A stretch of 64,000 bases of DNA, from NCBI GenBank assembly GCA_964036195.1, contig OZ038458.1:8631832-8695831 (forward strand). Direction: 5' to 3'. The position numbers were made by a program, and so were the translations under genes. A model generated the notes under the pieces. That model searched no databases and was not told the DNA's origin. It saw only the letters and a program-made list of their open reading frames with translations. This stretch comes from Sphaerolaimus hirsutus. Lineage: Eukaryota > Nematoda > Chromadorea > Monhysterida > Sphaerolaimidae. The first letter of the stretch is position 1; each line of letters begins with the position of its first letter. Positions 32,801 through 43,149 of this stretch are shown here, one piece after another.

Positions 32801-35800
32801 TCGAATATCAGTATCCGATATTCGATAATTTGCGCCGATTTCCGATTCTTTTCACAACTCCGATTTTCGGTATGAATACCAAAATTATCTTTGCAATGGC
32901 CCGTTGTATGCATTTCCAGTTATCTTTTCGTCAACTCAGGCGAGCGCTGCGGAAATGCCTGCTCGATGACCACCTACGGCGTGCAGTGCCAGCAGAAATG
33001 CATCTGCGAATACGACCACGCGTGCAACCAGACAACTGGGGGTTGTAATTGCGGCACAGGCTTCACCGGTGACAGGTGTCAAACTAGTGGTCAGTTGTTG
33101 AATTGATTTGTTTATTGAGTCGACTTTTTGTTTTTACAGTTTTTGATATGTCTACGCAGTGTGTCCGCTGGGCGTGTATGGGGATAATTGCGACAAGCCG
33201 TGCATCTGCGACGAGGGGAACACCAAGCTGTGAGTGTTTTTTTTCTTGGGATACCAATGTATTTGGAAATATTTCCCATTTGGAGGCAGTAGGCCTCAAT
33301 TTCGCGACATAGGGAACGACATCACAACTGGCGTTCTTAAAATCTCGGGTGGTTTAATTTTGAATATATAAGAAGATAAAAATATTCTTGTATTTATTTA
33401 TATTTTCTCCAGGTTTACCAGAGAGGTCTATTTTTTCTAGAAGATTTAAAAAAATTTCATCTATTTTTATATATTTTCTCTCTGTTTTATCAGAGAAAAT
33501 TTATATTATATTTTTGGGAGATTTTCTGACAATTCATGTATTTATATTTTCTAAAAACACCTATTTTTGGACGCTAATCACAACCCAAAACCGTCGCCCT
33601 TTTGCAGCTGCCACCCGCAACTCGGCACCTGTTATTGCCAGCCAGGGTGGTCCGGCGTCGACTGCACATCGCCTTGCCCTGCTCTGTTCTACGGCGAGAA
33701 CTGCGCCACCGCGTGCATGTGCGAAAGACGCAACACGCTTCAATGCGACGCCAAAAGCGGCCAGTGCGAGTGCGCGCCCGGCTGGCAGGGTGCCAAGTGC
33801 ACCAAAGCTTGCGAGGATGGCTTCTTTGGGCAGGGCTGCGCACATGAATGTGCCTGCCACAATGGGGCCGTGTGTGATAAGGAAATGGGCACCTGTAATT
33901 GTACCGCTGGTGAGTGGGGTAAAGATGTCACTGAAACAAATACCGCAAATCCTCGAATAAGACCCCCCTCGATTAACTCCCCCTTGAATAAGTCCCCCTT
34001 GCTGGCGGGGTGAGGAAAAAATAACTCCCCTAGGGTCTTATTCGAGGATTTAGGGTATGTGTGGATTTTACCTAGTACAAGGCGCGGTTCCGTCCATTGC
34101 ATAGAAGTTAAGAACCAAAATGAGTATACAATTCGATAAATAAGTTACAAATACGACCACTAAATACAACACCCAACAAACTATAGGCTACACCGGTTCG
34201 GGTTGCGGCCAACTGTGTCCGGCCATGAAGTATGGCGACCGCTGCGCGCGTGACTGCGACTGCGCTAATGGCGCTGGCTGCGAGCCAAACACTGGCAAGT
34301 GCGTGTGCGCACCAGGCTTTAGAGGGGACAAGTGCGAGGATAAGTGTGAGGTGAGCTGGGGGAACTGCCAGGGACCCTGTAAAATGTCAAATGTCATGCA
34401 ATATTTTTAAAAGCCATGTAAAATGGCAAACATACGTTTGACACGTTGCATGATATTTTTGGCATTTTGAAGGGTATTTTACAGTGTCTGGCAGTGGCGC
34501 CTGATGACCATGCCGGATTTTGTCACTTTTTATATTGGCTTTTATAACATCTGCTCGCAGGTTGGCAAATTTGGCCTGGATTGCCTGCAAGAATGCCGCT
34601 GTGAGAACGGCGCCCAATGTGACCACGTCACTGGCCGGTGCACATGCGACTCCGCGCAAAGTCATTTTGGTGTGTTCAATTTTCATTTGACAATGTGACC
34701 TGAACAGGGACAAGTAGTTGAATTGCACTTTTATAGCAAATTCGCAAAAGCGGATTCGCCAGCAAATTTTGAGGGGGGTATCAATTCTAGGGCGGTTTAT
34801 TCGATGGGGTTGACCTATTTCGCCGGCACGTTTTGAGACGGTCAATTCAAGGGAGGCTTATTCGTTGGGGTTTATTATTTCTCCAGAAACTTTATTCAAT
34901 GTTATTTATTTTTAATGTTGGTTATTATTTTCCCAGCTCGCACAGACCTGGGCATGTTTCGGGGGGGGGCTTTTTCGAGTAAATACGGTAGTCCATCTGT
35001 TTATGTCCTCCAGGCGTGCGGTGTTCGTCCACGTGCTCCCCGTCGCTGTGGGGCCCGCAATGCGACCAGAAGTGCCGCTGCGGCGACCGCGGCTCGTGCG
35101 ACCAGAACGATGGGCACTGCCTGTGCGCCCCCGGCTGGATGGGCGAAACCTGTGACCAGGGTGCGTTGCGCATTTGCATCTGGTCGTTGCTGTTTTTGTG
35201 TGTGTGTGCCCGAGCTCGTACATTAGGATGTGCAAAAAAATGAAGTTTTCTACATCTGGGTTTAAAAAAACACCTTGTGAATTTTGCATATGGATTTGTA
35301 CGATATTCCCACCCGCACTCATATTTTCAATACATATGTATACTCGGCGGACAACACAGTTAGTATGGAAACCTAACGTAATTAAATGAATAAAATCGTG
35401 ATAAATTTCGTAATTAATTTTTCCGTGGTAAAAACAAAAAATTATGATGAAAAATCTGTATGATTTTGGCTCATTATTCAGATGGGCTATGGTATTTACG
35501 TTTTCATATTAAGTGTGGTGTCCGCCGAGTATACATACACACATGCATCTTAATCGGCAGAGTGCCCCTCGGGCAAGTACGGCATCGACTGCGCCATGGA
35601 CTGCCCGGCCGCGTGCAGCGCCGACGACAAGGGGCCGGGCCACTGCGACCGCGTCACGGGCGCCTGCGTCGATTGCGTCGGCTATTCTGGCAGCAAATGT
35701 GAAATGGTGTGTTGTTGTTTTTGGGCTGTACTTTGTTTTATTAATCATTTAAAAATTGTTTGCAGGCCTGTCCATCGGGCACTCATGGCACCAATTGCGT

Positions 35801-38800
35801 TGAAACTTGCAGTTGCGCCGCCGGTACGTTTTACTAGCACCATTACTGATCCACCATCATTTATATTTACAAATTTGTTATCCATTCCGAAGGTCACGTT
35901 TGCGACGCCCGCACTGGCGACTGCGTTTGCTGGCCGGGATTCACCGGCTCGCGCTGCGAACAATGTGCGCATTTTCGAGTGTCATTTCTTTGAAAAAAAC
36001 CCACTTTTAAAAATAAAACTGTCCCAAAAATGCAGCGTGTCCAGCGGGCAGTTGGGGCGTGCGCTGCACCCAGCGCTGCGGCCAGTGTCTCAACGGCGGC
36101 AAGTGCGATCCAGTTTTTGGTCGCTGTCAGTGCACACAGGGCTTTATGGGACCCCAATGCAACGAGCGTGAGTTTTGACAGTTGTGTTCAATCTTATACA
36201 CCCCGGACCGCATTTTTCATTTTTCATTCCATCATGATGTCACCCTTAAAAATAATAAAAAACTGTTCAGGAGAAAAACATTCTTCAAGTGTACGCGAGT
36301 CCGCCTTCTTTTTAAAAGTAAAGTTTAAAAGTGCGTCCATAAGTATCGACTAAGACATAAGTAATTTTCTTCGCATACTTTGCGGTCCGCTGATTATATC
36401 AGAGAACATTTTCAAGTTCCATTATCGATCTTTTTCATCAAAGGCTGCCCACTGGGCACTTGGGGCGCCGACTGCAGCAACCAGTGCAAGTGCGAAAACG
36501 ACGCGCACTTATGTTCACCAACATCGGGCGCGTGCGCTTGTCCACCGGGACAAAAGGGTCCCCAGTGCGAGGAATTGTGCCCTCCAGACCAGTGGGGCCA
36601 GGACTGCGCCTTCCATTGCGAGTGCGATGTGAGCGTTGGCGCCGCGTGCGACCCCAGAAGTGGCAAATGCGTCTGCCCTCCGGGATATTTTGGAGCTAAG
36701 TGTGATGGAAGTGAGTGACATTTGTTGTTGTTGAGGATTTTTGATATTTTTAAATGACATTTTTTATGATTTTGATCACGCGTTTGATCTTATAGTCGCG
36801 TTTACATGTGAGATTTCATGCATCAGAGTGCGAGAATGGGCGGTTCGGGCGCGGCTGCGCGCAGCTGTGCGGCGCGTGTCTGCCGGGCCAAGTTTGCCAC
36901 CACGTGTATGGATGCTGCCATCCAGATAATGACAAGTATTGCGGCGCAGGTGGGTCGGCGTCTTATTTTTGTCAACATATGAAACGTTGCCAACTTTGCT
37001 GTTCAAGAGTGTTTTAATGATGCAAACGCATGCTTTCGCTTCGCAGTGAGTTCGCGTCTTGTGGATTCGGGGGGTAGCAGCGGCTGGGTCACGTTGTCCC
37101 TGCTGGTGCTCGCCGCCATTCTGGTCGTCTTGGCCGGGCTCGCCTTTTACTACAGGCGGAAGTATGTCAATGAGCGGTCACCGCTCGCGCCCACTGTCAG
37201 GTGTGTTTGGGTAGAAACTAAAAATAACCGTGTAACAGTCGGTATTTTGTCACCATCGAGTTACTTTATCCACTGCTGCGAAGCATCATCTGCAGTTTAC
37301 TAATGACCATAAGTGTAAATCCCCACTGAAGATACACTTGTGACATCATTCATGCCTTAGCCTTCAAGACGAGGCGCTCTCGTACCAACCCGACCCCCGT
37401 CACCTTTCTCAGCTACATGCCCACGGTGGAGCACGGAGGCGACAGCGGCATCGAGAACCCCCTGTCCGGTTTGGCCACGTCCACCTACGACCAGACCAGC
37501 TTCGGCCCGAACGTGGCCGGCAGCAGCAACGGCTTCGCGGCGCGCCCGCCCGCCGATGATAAATGCGGCAAGAGCAGAGCGATGTCGCCCGATGAACGTG
37601 TGTGGTTGTTGTTCATTTAGGCGCTGGTTTTGTGTCAAACTCTCAGTGCATCTAATTTACTTCCAGTGCATGTAAACCCACTGCACATAGATTGAGCAGT
37701 CAAAGTTAAAGGAGGTGATGCTGCTACTCACACTTATAATCCTACTTACCTTTGAATTAATTTGTTATTTAGTTGATCTTCATAAAGATTTTCAATTCCA
37801 GTGCAGCTAATGTTATCGAAATTCAAAATTCAAAAAGCATAATTCTGATTTGTCCGCAAATGATCAAAAATTGCAACCCCATTGCAAATGTAAAAAAAAA
37901 TATTGAATGTTATTTTTGTAGTTGCTTTTGAGGCCCTTCTTAAAGGATAAACTTTACAGATGCACCCAGTTACATGGACTGAGGCACTGAGAGTTTACAT
38001 GCACTGAGGCACACGGCCATTGGTTTTGGAGTGGTGTTTCAAAAAATTTGTCTGCTGTTTTACACAACGTTTGTCGGCGCGCAGATCTCTACGAGAGCAC
38101 CGAGTCGTATTACAAGGGCGGCAATCTCACACTGGACGACCAGGCTTCGAGCGGCGGCTACGCCATGCCCTACTGTCAGTGCAAGCCTACAATCTTGATT
38201 GGTTGCCCATTCTCGATCCCTGTACAAATTTTGTCGCGATTATCGACTGAGAAAAGAATACCTAGACTAAAATTGAAATTTAAGTATTTCCGGATAAATA
38301 CAAATAGAATCGGAAAATCTTCAAAAAAACAAAACAGGTCACAACTCTCAACCCGTTCAAAAACTTCAAAAACAGGTCAGAGGCCCTACACAGACTAGTT
38401 GACATCGACATCTAATGTCAACTCGTTCCGATTCCGATTTGAAGTCTGCTGACGAGCCGACGAACGACGTTCAAACGCAAGCTTTGAATTGGGATCGGAA
38501 CCAGTTGACATTGGTGTCGATGTAAACTGTAAACTAGTGTGTGTGGGCACTGCACTATTCTGCATGTAAACCCATCCTGCATGTTGACCCGGAACACATT
38601 GATTTATACTCGGAATGCTGAAAATAGGCAATAAAACACATGTCTTAATGATTTTGAAGGTGAAAATCATAAGAAGTGTGAAAATTAGCCATTTTGGGTG
38701 AAAGTTAGGGTAAAATTGCTCAAAAGTGCTCCAGATAGCTAAATAGCTAGGCAATTCGCGGGGGGGGGGGTGTTCAGGGGAAAGTTGCCAAAAAAATTGT

Positions 38801-39124
38801 CCCAGGGATAGATAGATAGCTGGGCGGTTTGGGGTGGGGTCACCCACCCCCCTCTCTTACTTCTGCGGGTATAATGTGTCTATAATGGGTCTACATGCGG
38901 GATGGGTTTACATGCGGAATAGGCCCTAGCCTTGTGTGTGGGGCCAAACACACTCAAACCCCGCACCCCCAAATTACGCAGCGGTGCGTAGCGGCAGCAT
39001 GGGAACGGGCAGCAGCACCTACGGCGGCAAGCCCGGCCTTCAAACTGCGGTCAGCGTGAACAACGATTACGCAGCGGACACTGGCACCGCCGCCAGCCGG
39101 TCGCCGCCGCCCGCGAACTTGTAG
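26819..39124 (+). CDS. drpr: Draper/CED-1/MEGF10-like engulfment receptor (5' end missing)
   Basis: There are 23 exons in agreeing phase: 26819-26920, 27005-27105, 29776-29868, 31065-31166, 31601-31745, 32288-32408, 32601-32727, 32940-33089, 33160-33229, 33608-33909, 34187-34350, 34561-34669, 35014-35160, 35561-35706, 35766-35823, 35893-35964, 36036-36167, 36444-36710, 36827-36949, 37047-37200, 37413-37597, 38085-38174 and 38982-39124. They give 1033 residues. The first two exons form the EMI domain ([26 protein letters not shown]). Exons 3-19 are tandem EGF/laminin-type repeats of the form CxxGxxGxxCxxxCxCxNGxxCD (for example [20 protein letters not shown]). Exon 20 encodes one membrane helix (about residues 857-879) followed by YYRRK. 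The tail is about 154 residues. The receptor would sit at the plasma membrane and recognise apoptotic cells or debris. The signal peptide and first EMI residues lie in an exon I did not find. Exon 1 begins with the last base of a codon. The tail shows no canonical NPxY or YxxL/I. Confidence 0.88.
27197..29568. repeat. 2.4-kb foldback element in Draper intron 2, with nested hAT
   Basis: The left end GTAAACACCTTCCCGATCAA and right end TTGATCGGGAAGGTGTTTAC are perfect complements. The arms are modular, like those at 7530-9377 (GGCGACTCACTATAGAGGG..., GTGTGGGACACTAAAAAG). The inner fold pairs about 28450-28830 with 28860-29240 (CCCCCAGCAAATTTTCTTAT and its complement). A hAT element (27251-28135) is inserted in the left arm. 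Confidence 0.8.
27251..28135. mobile_element. Non-autonomous hAT element with GGTCCC minisatellite ends
   Basis: The element starts TAGGGTTCAAACGGGACC and ends GGTCCCGTTTGAACCCTA. The flanks are GTCGCAGG at 27243-27250 and 28136-28143, a perfect 8-bp duplication. Arrays of GGTCCC/CCGGTC hexamers fill 27265-27460 and 27925-28125. The interior keeps part of the core shared with the TAGGGATG elements (AACATTGGCTGGATATTACA) and a TGCGCGCAAGCGCGCA palindrome. It is inserted inside the foldback 27197-29568. Confidence 0.9.
29924..30363 (+). mobile_element. Non-autonomous hAT element (CAGGGACGTATCC family)
   Basis: The element starts CAGGGACGTATCCAGGATTT and ends GGATACGGCCCTG. The flanks are GCTCACCA at 29916-29923 and 30364-30371, a perfect 8-bp duplication. 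The interior has G runs, a TGGCGCCATGGCGCTGGC palindromic cluster and GCGCGCTTGCGCGCA. It begins 56 bases after the donor of Draper exon 3. Confidence 0.92.
30402..31048. repeat. AAAAGTCGACAAGTCCA repeat element in Draper intron 3
   Basis: The ends GAGGCGTCTTCTTCTAAAAG and CTTTTAGAAGTAGAGGCCTC are inverted repeats flanked by AAAT. The interior repeats the unit AAAAGTCGACAAGTCCA or shorter GTCGACAAGTCC at least five times. A relative is at 61466-61985. The right end is about 17 bases before the exon 4 acceptor. Confidence 0.65.
31950..32260. repeat. CTATCTATC-core repeat fragment in Draper intron 5
   Basis: The stretch contains GCTCAGCTATCTATCTCTCC and TTGCGAAAC...CTTTTTATAGATT, as in the CAGGGGTCTCC hAT elements. 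It ends near GCCTTTTCATCCCTACTC, resembling a TAGGGATG terminus. No duplication was found. Confidence 0.45.
33943..34055. repeat. Short TA-flanked palindrome in Draper intron 10
   Basis: The ends CCGCAAATCCTCGAATAAGA and TCTTATTCGAGGATTTAGGG are inverted and flanked by TA (33941-33942, 34056-34057). At 113 bases it is the most compact copy of the CCGTATTTCCTCGAA group. Confidence 0.7.
34356..34503. repeat. CAGACCCTGTAAAATGTC-family MITE in Draper intron 11
   Basis: The ends CTGCCAGGGACCCTGTAAAA and TTTTACAGTGTCTGGCAG are inverted repeats. The left edge is within a few bases of the exon 11 donor (34351), and the right edge is about 57 bases before exon 12. Confidence 0.65.
34712..34990. repeat. 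Degraded GAGGAAATACGG-family repeat in Draper intron 12
   Basis: The segment repeats TTATTCGATGGGGTTGA-like units and ends TTTTTCGAGTAAATACGGTA. It lies 23 bases upstream of the exon 13 acceptor (35013). Confidence 0.5.
35341..35531. repeat. TA-flanked inverted-repeat element near Draper exon 14
   Basis: The ends TACTCGGCGGACAACACAG and GTGTGGTGTCCGCCGAGTA are inverted and flanked by TA. The interior matches 20577-20753. It ends 29 bases before exon 14 begins (35561), so it occupies the usual branch-point zone. Confidence 0.75.
36197..36396. repeat. TA-flanked GCGGACCGC-family element in Draper intron 17
   Basis: The ends TACACCCCGGACCGC and TTTGCGGTCCGCTGATTA are inverted. The core TCCATCATGATGTCACCCTT matches 16757-17007 and 55946-56188. 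It covers most of the 276-base intron. Confidence 0.65.
38393..38551. repeat. CACTAGTTGACA-family element (short subfamily)
   Basis: The ends ACACAGACTAGTTGACATCG and GTAAACTAGTGTGTGTGGGC are inverted. The centre (ACGAGCCGACGAACGACG, CAAACGCAAGCTTTGAA) matches 21412-21570 in reverse. It lies in Draper intron 22. Confidence 0.6.
38553..38929. repeat. CTATCTATCC-core element in Draper intron 22
   Basis: The ends CTATTCTGCATGTAAACCCA and TGGGTTTACATGCGGAATAG are inverted repeats. The interior carries GATAGATAGCTGGGCGGTTT and TATAATGTGTCTATAATGGG, matching 476-832 in reverse. Confidence 0.6.
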
Positions 39125-39782
39125 GGGGTGCTTTTTGACGTGGGTTGATATTTACTTGATAGTGTATGTTTTTTGTGTATTTTATGCAATTCCCACCACG
39201 TCTTGCGGGTATCCATTGTTGCGCCCTTATGCGGTGTTGTAAATAGATGTTTGATAAATAAGAGTTGTCGATGCGAAAGGTGTGTACGGTGTTGACGTTT
39301 GTTCCTTATTCTTTTTTGAGCAGCGCGACTGGTAAATATACCTAATCACATTTTAACTTCTTAAGTCCGATGATTCACAATGCAGTTATCATTATAGTAC
39401 TTAAATAATTTTAACACATTTATCCAGCTTTCATGTTGTAACTTCTATTTATTCTACCATGCTATGTAGTATGTGGAATTTTCATGTTTTTTTTGCATAA
39501 GTATTTTCAGTTTTCCCAGTGCCATTGGTGATAAGTCCGCATACGCAGTTGTGGTGTTGGAATTCATTTGCACATGTGCGCCGTGCACATGTATAAAAAG
39601 AAAATGTATCTTTATGACGCTGACATTTACTCGGGTGCCTTGTTGGTTTTTACATAATTTCTGCTGCATATGTTGTAATCATGTGGTCATTTTGAGTGTA
39701 CAGTTGATACAATGTAAAGCTCTCTGTAAAGTTAAAGTTTCACGTGTAAACATGCCAATGTAAACAGCTATGATGTCTGAGC

Positions 39783-40957
39783 TAGTGATGTGAAAGCGCC
39801 ATGGCGCTGGCGCCTGGCGCTAGCGCCAAAGCAAAAAGCGCCATGGCGCTTTTGGCGCTTGGCGCTAAAATGCCGTGGCGCCATTGGCGCTTGGCGCCGT
39901 GTTTCCGAAAAGCGCCATGGCGCCATTGGCGCTTGGCGCTACCATTTTTTAAAGCGCAAAAAAAGCGCCAGAGAATGATAATTGCGCCGCGGTGCTCATG
40001 TGCCTTATTGCCTATTGTCAGCAATTTTTGGCCATGTATGTAATTATTTTACATAGTTTACTCAGATACTGTATTTCCTCGAAATCCCCCCCCCCCGCCT
40101 CGAAATACCCCCCCCTCAAAATGGACACTATGAAATGCTTACCCATCCCCTGGAAATATCCCCCCCCCAAATTGAGTGTACAGAGAACATACATGACAAA
40201 ACTTCAGTTTGTGATTCAGGCAATGCAAAACACACGTTTCAAACAATGAATTGTTACGTTAGAACAGTGTTACACACTCAAATATGTCAATAGACTCTTA
40301 TATATATAGCGGTTATTGTTGTATTTTTCTTCGTCTGCGTACGACAATTTAGTACTGGAATTTCAAAAAATTTCTGGCGAAATAATAAGCCCCCCCCCCC
40401 TTGAAATAGCCCCCCTCGTTTGACCCCCCTCAAAATTCTCACTCTGAAACAATCACAGTATGTAATTTAGCTATTTACCCTGTTATCTCACAGTTTGCAC
40501 TTTAAATCTTGAAATATCCAATAGATTGAACCTCTGCAACCCCCAACCCCCAGACAATCTTTCAGCTTCTACCACTTCAGAGAGGCAATTTGCTATCTAT
40601 TTGAACCAGTCTTAGTTACACCTGTGTGTTGAGCAAGAAAACTTATTGATTTCCATTATTTGACCATTTTTGTCTTTTTGGAGGCAATACAAGTTATTGA
40701 AAGTGAAGAAAATAGTACTTTGTCTCACCTGTATCATTAAAGGCAATATCATTTTGGCGCTGGCGCCATTGGCGCTTGGCGCCATGGCCCCCTGGCGCCT
40801 TTGGCGCTTGGCGCTAAGGTCCAGAAAAGCGCCATGGCGCTTTTGGCGCTTGGCGCCATTTTGCTGTGGCGCCATTGGCGCTTGGCGCTAGTTCCAGAAA
40901 AGCGCCATGGCGCTTTTGGCGCTTGGCGCCAAAATTCTGGCGCTTTTTACATCACTA
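39783..40957. mobile_element. hAT-like element with GGCGCTTGGCGC ends and nested repeat
   Basis: The element starts TAGTGATGTGAAAGCGCC and ends GGCGCTTTTTACATCACTA. The flanks GTCTGAGC (39775-39782) and GTCTAAGC (40958-40965) match at 7 of 8 positions. Subterminal zones (39795-39990 and 40755-40945) are arrays of GGCGCC, GGCGCTTGGCGC and GCGCCATGGCGC. The middle contains a degraded GAGGAAATACGG-family copy (40071-40445). Confidence 0.75.
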
Positions 40958-42718
40958 GTCTAAGCTATTTACAGTGTGTTTTCTTTGGATAGGACATCCA
41001 TCTTTTAATGATAAAAATATGACTAGTAATCAATACGTTCATAACGTTGAAATTAAATTGTTAAATTTTTAAAAACTTCTATTCCTAGCCATTAAATTGA
41101 AATACTAAAATATGCTACTAACCGTGTCACATGCATCAGTCACATGCTTTTCATTGGCAAACATTTTTACGACTGAGATTATTATTTTTATTATTATCGT
41201 TTTGCGCCAGTTTACATAAATATTTACCTAGTTAGATTTTTGCGTGATTGGATCGAGAGAGATTTATTCTCACAATAAATCCAACAAAACGGAGCTGATT
41301 TGTTGTCGCTGCAAAGTTATCTATTGCGGTTTTCCATGGGGTTTGAACGATTTGGCTTTTCGATATCAATATTCGACATTTTGTTGAAAATGTTCAAGTC
41401 ATGAAACAGATATTATTTTGAAAAATTGATCGGGGGTATTTCGATATCTTTGACAAGTTGATACTGAGCGCACACTTTACAGCGACATATACCATATACC
41501 ATCCGAATAAAGATTGAAACGGTCATTTTCGTTCGTCCATCACATGACATTGTTTTCTCTGTTGGTAAACCTAGTGCATTATTTACCATATTTTAATATT
41601 CATCAAAATATGGTAACAGTCTGGGCAAAGCTTGCGGTCCGCACAAAATATGTTTTCAAGTTCGATATTCGTACGCTGTCTCTTTTCAAACCCCGGTTTT
41701 CCCCCTGTCTATCGGTTGTACCTTCGGTTTTTCTGCATTTTTTTGGCGTATCATTTTTTTGCTGCTGACTATTTTGTGTGTGTTATTTATTTTGTGGAGT
41801 GAGTCATCTCCAAAAATAAAATTGTTGCCATGGCACCCACCTAAGGCCGTATTTCCCTTTTTGGGATCAGTCCTGCACTTTCGTGAAGGTACTTTTTGTG
41901 TTTGCATGTGTGCATTTTGGTAGTGAATGTTAAGTACGTATTTTACCTATAATATATTTATATCTTAATGCTGTGGTTTTTCACAATGGGCCTGGTAATC
42001 ATTCAAATTAAAGGGTGCGTAATTTTCCAACCTTTTGGCCGCTGCCGGGAATCTAGTAGATTTCAACGAAATTTCAAAAATTTCAATGAAACTTTGAGAA
42101 ACGCGGACAGGAATTTCTGAACATAACCGGTACGTATGTACCATATGTATTTACGTGCAGGTGTACTTGTTTATGCGTTAACGTATTTGCGATGCACTTT
42201 TTCAGCGAGCGTAAAAGTGCGGTACTCGGCGAACAGGTAAATATTGTGGTTAGGCATGTGTACATAACACCTTCCTTTGTGTGTTATGCGAGTGAGCAAT
42301 TTTCTTGCAAATGCGTTTCAGCGAGATATTGGCGTTGTCCAAAAAACTCATTCTACCTTCCCGTGCATTGTTCCCTTAAACACTGAATCGGAGATATTAT
42401 TATCACCTGAATATAATCTTCAGTTGGCGCTAGTCGCCCATTTTTCGCGTAAAAGTCTAAATGGCATGGCGCTCGTTTTCGGTCTGCACTTCCTTCGACG
42501 GCAAAAAAGGTACATAAAAATGCAAGCGCCATTATTCATATTTCGTGCTTTACGCCATTTTTTATGGATAAGTGGCATTGCAGTAGAATGGCGCTGCTGG
42601 CGTTTGGCGATTTTAATTATTTACGCCACGGGTGATTTTTCCTTGTTACCATCATTGGGGTTTTGTGGTGAGAAAAGGTTTGCCGCCATCTTAGATTTTT
42701 TAGGTGTGTCAACTATTG

Positions 42719-42962
42719 GCGCTGCACACACTAGTTGACATTGTTTTTTGGTATCGATTGTGTCAACTCAGAATTTTTTCAGTTGGCCGTGTGTAACTTT
42801 TCAGTTGACCGTTAGAGTCAACTAAAGCGCACGCGTGCGCTAAAAACAAACAAACAAACAGGTTAACGCGTACGCAATCTCTTTTTTGTCAACTGAGACA
42901 TCGATTGCGCCAACTAAACACTAGTTGACTCTGAGATGCGCTGTCAACTAGTGCGTGCAGCG
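42719..42962. repeat. CACTAGTTGACA-family element upstream of the Rab gene
   Basis: The ends GGCGCTGCACACACTAGTTG and CAACTAGTGCGTGCAGCGCC are near-perfect inverted repeats. The interior repeats AGTTGAC units and an AAACAAACAAACA run. Confidence 0.65.
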
Positions 42963-43149
42963 CCATTGATGCTATATCGGGAGCCTGCCACTGTATTCAT
43001 AAGCAGCTTTAATGTATTTACTATCCTTGGCGCTGATGTTTGAATGGTGATGCGCGGCTTTTTCCGACCCCTTTCAAATCAGACTGGTGCCGGAGCGTGG
43101 TACCCTACCATTTCTACTGGCATCAAATTTTTGTGTTTTTCCAGCTGAA

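Larger units (their letters stand above)
39125..43149. other. 3' flank of Draper up to the Rab start
   Basis: The region contains the Draper 3' UTR (AAATAAG at about 39255 is a weak polyadenylation candidate), the hAT element 39783-40957 and a CACTAGTTGACA element at 42719-42962. The 5' UTR exon of the Rab gene probably lies within it, since TTTTTCCAG immediately before 43145 looks like an acceptor. I see no other gene. Confidence 0.45.

Noticed and set aside
37362-37412. Earlier acceptor (CCTTAG) for Draper exon 21
   Set aside because: It gives a frame through Arg-rich nonsense that loses the [12 protein letters not shown] stretch. The acceptor at 37412 (TTTCTCAG) keeps phase 2 and a codon-biased frame.
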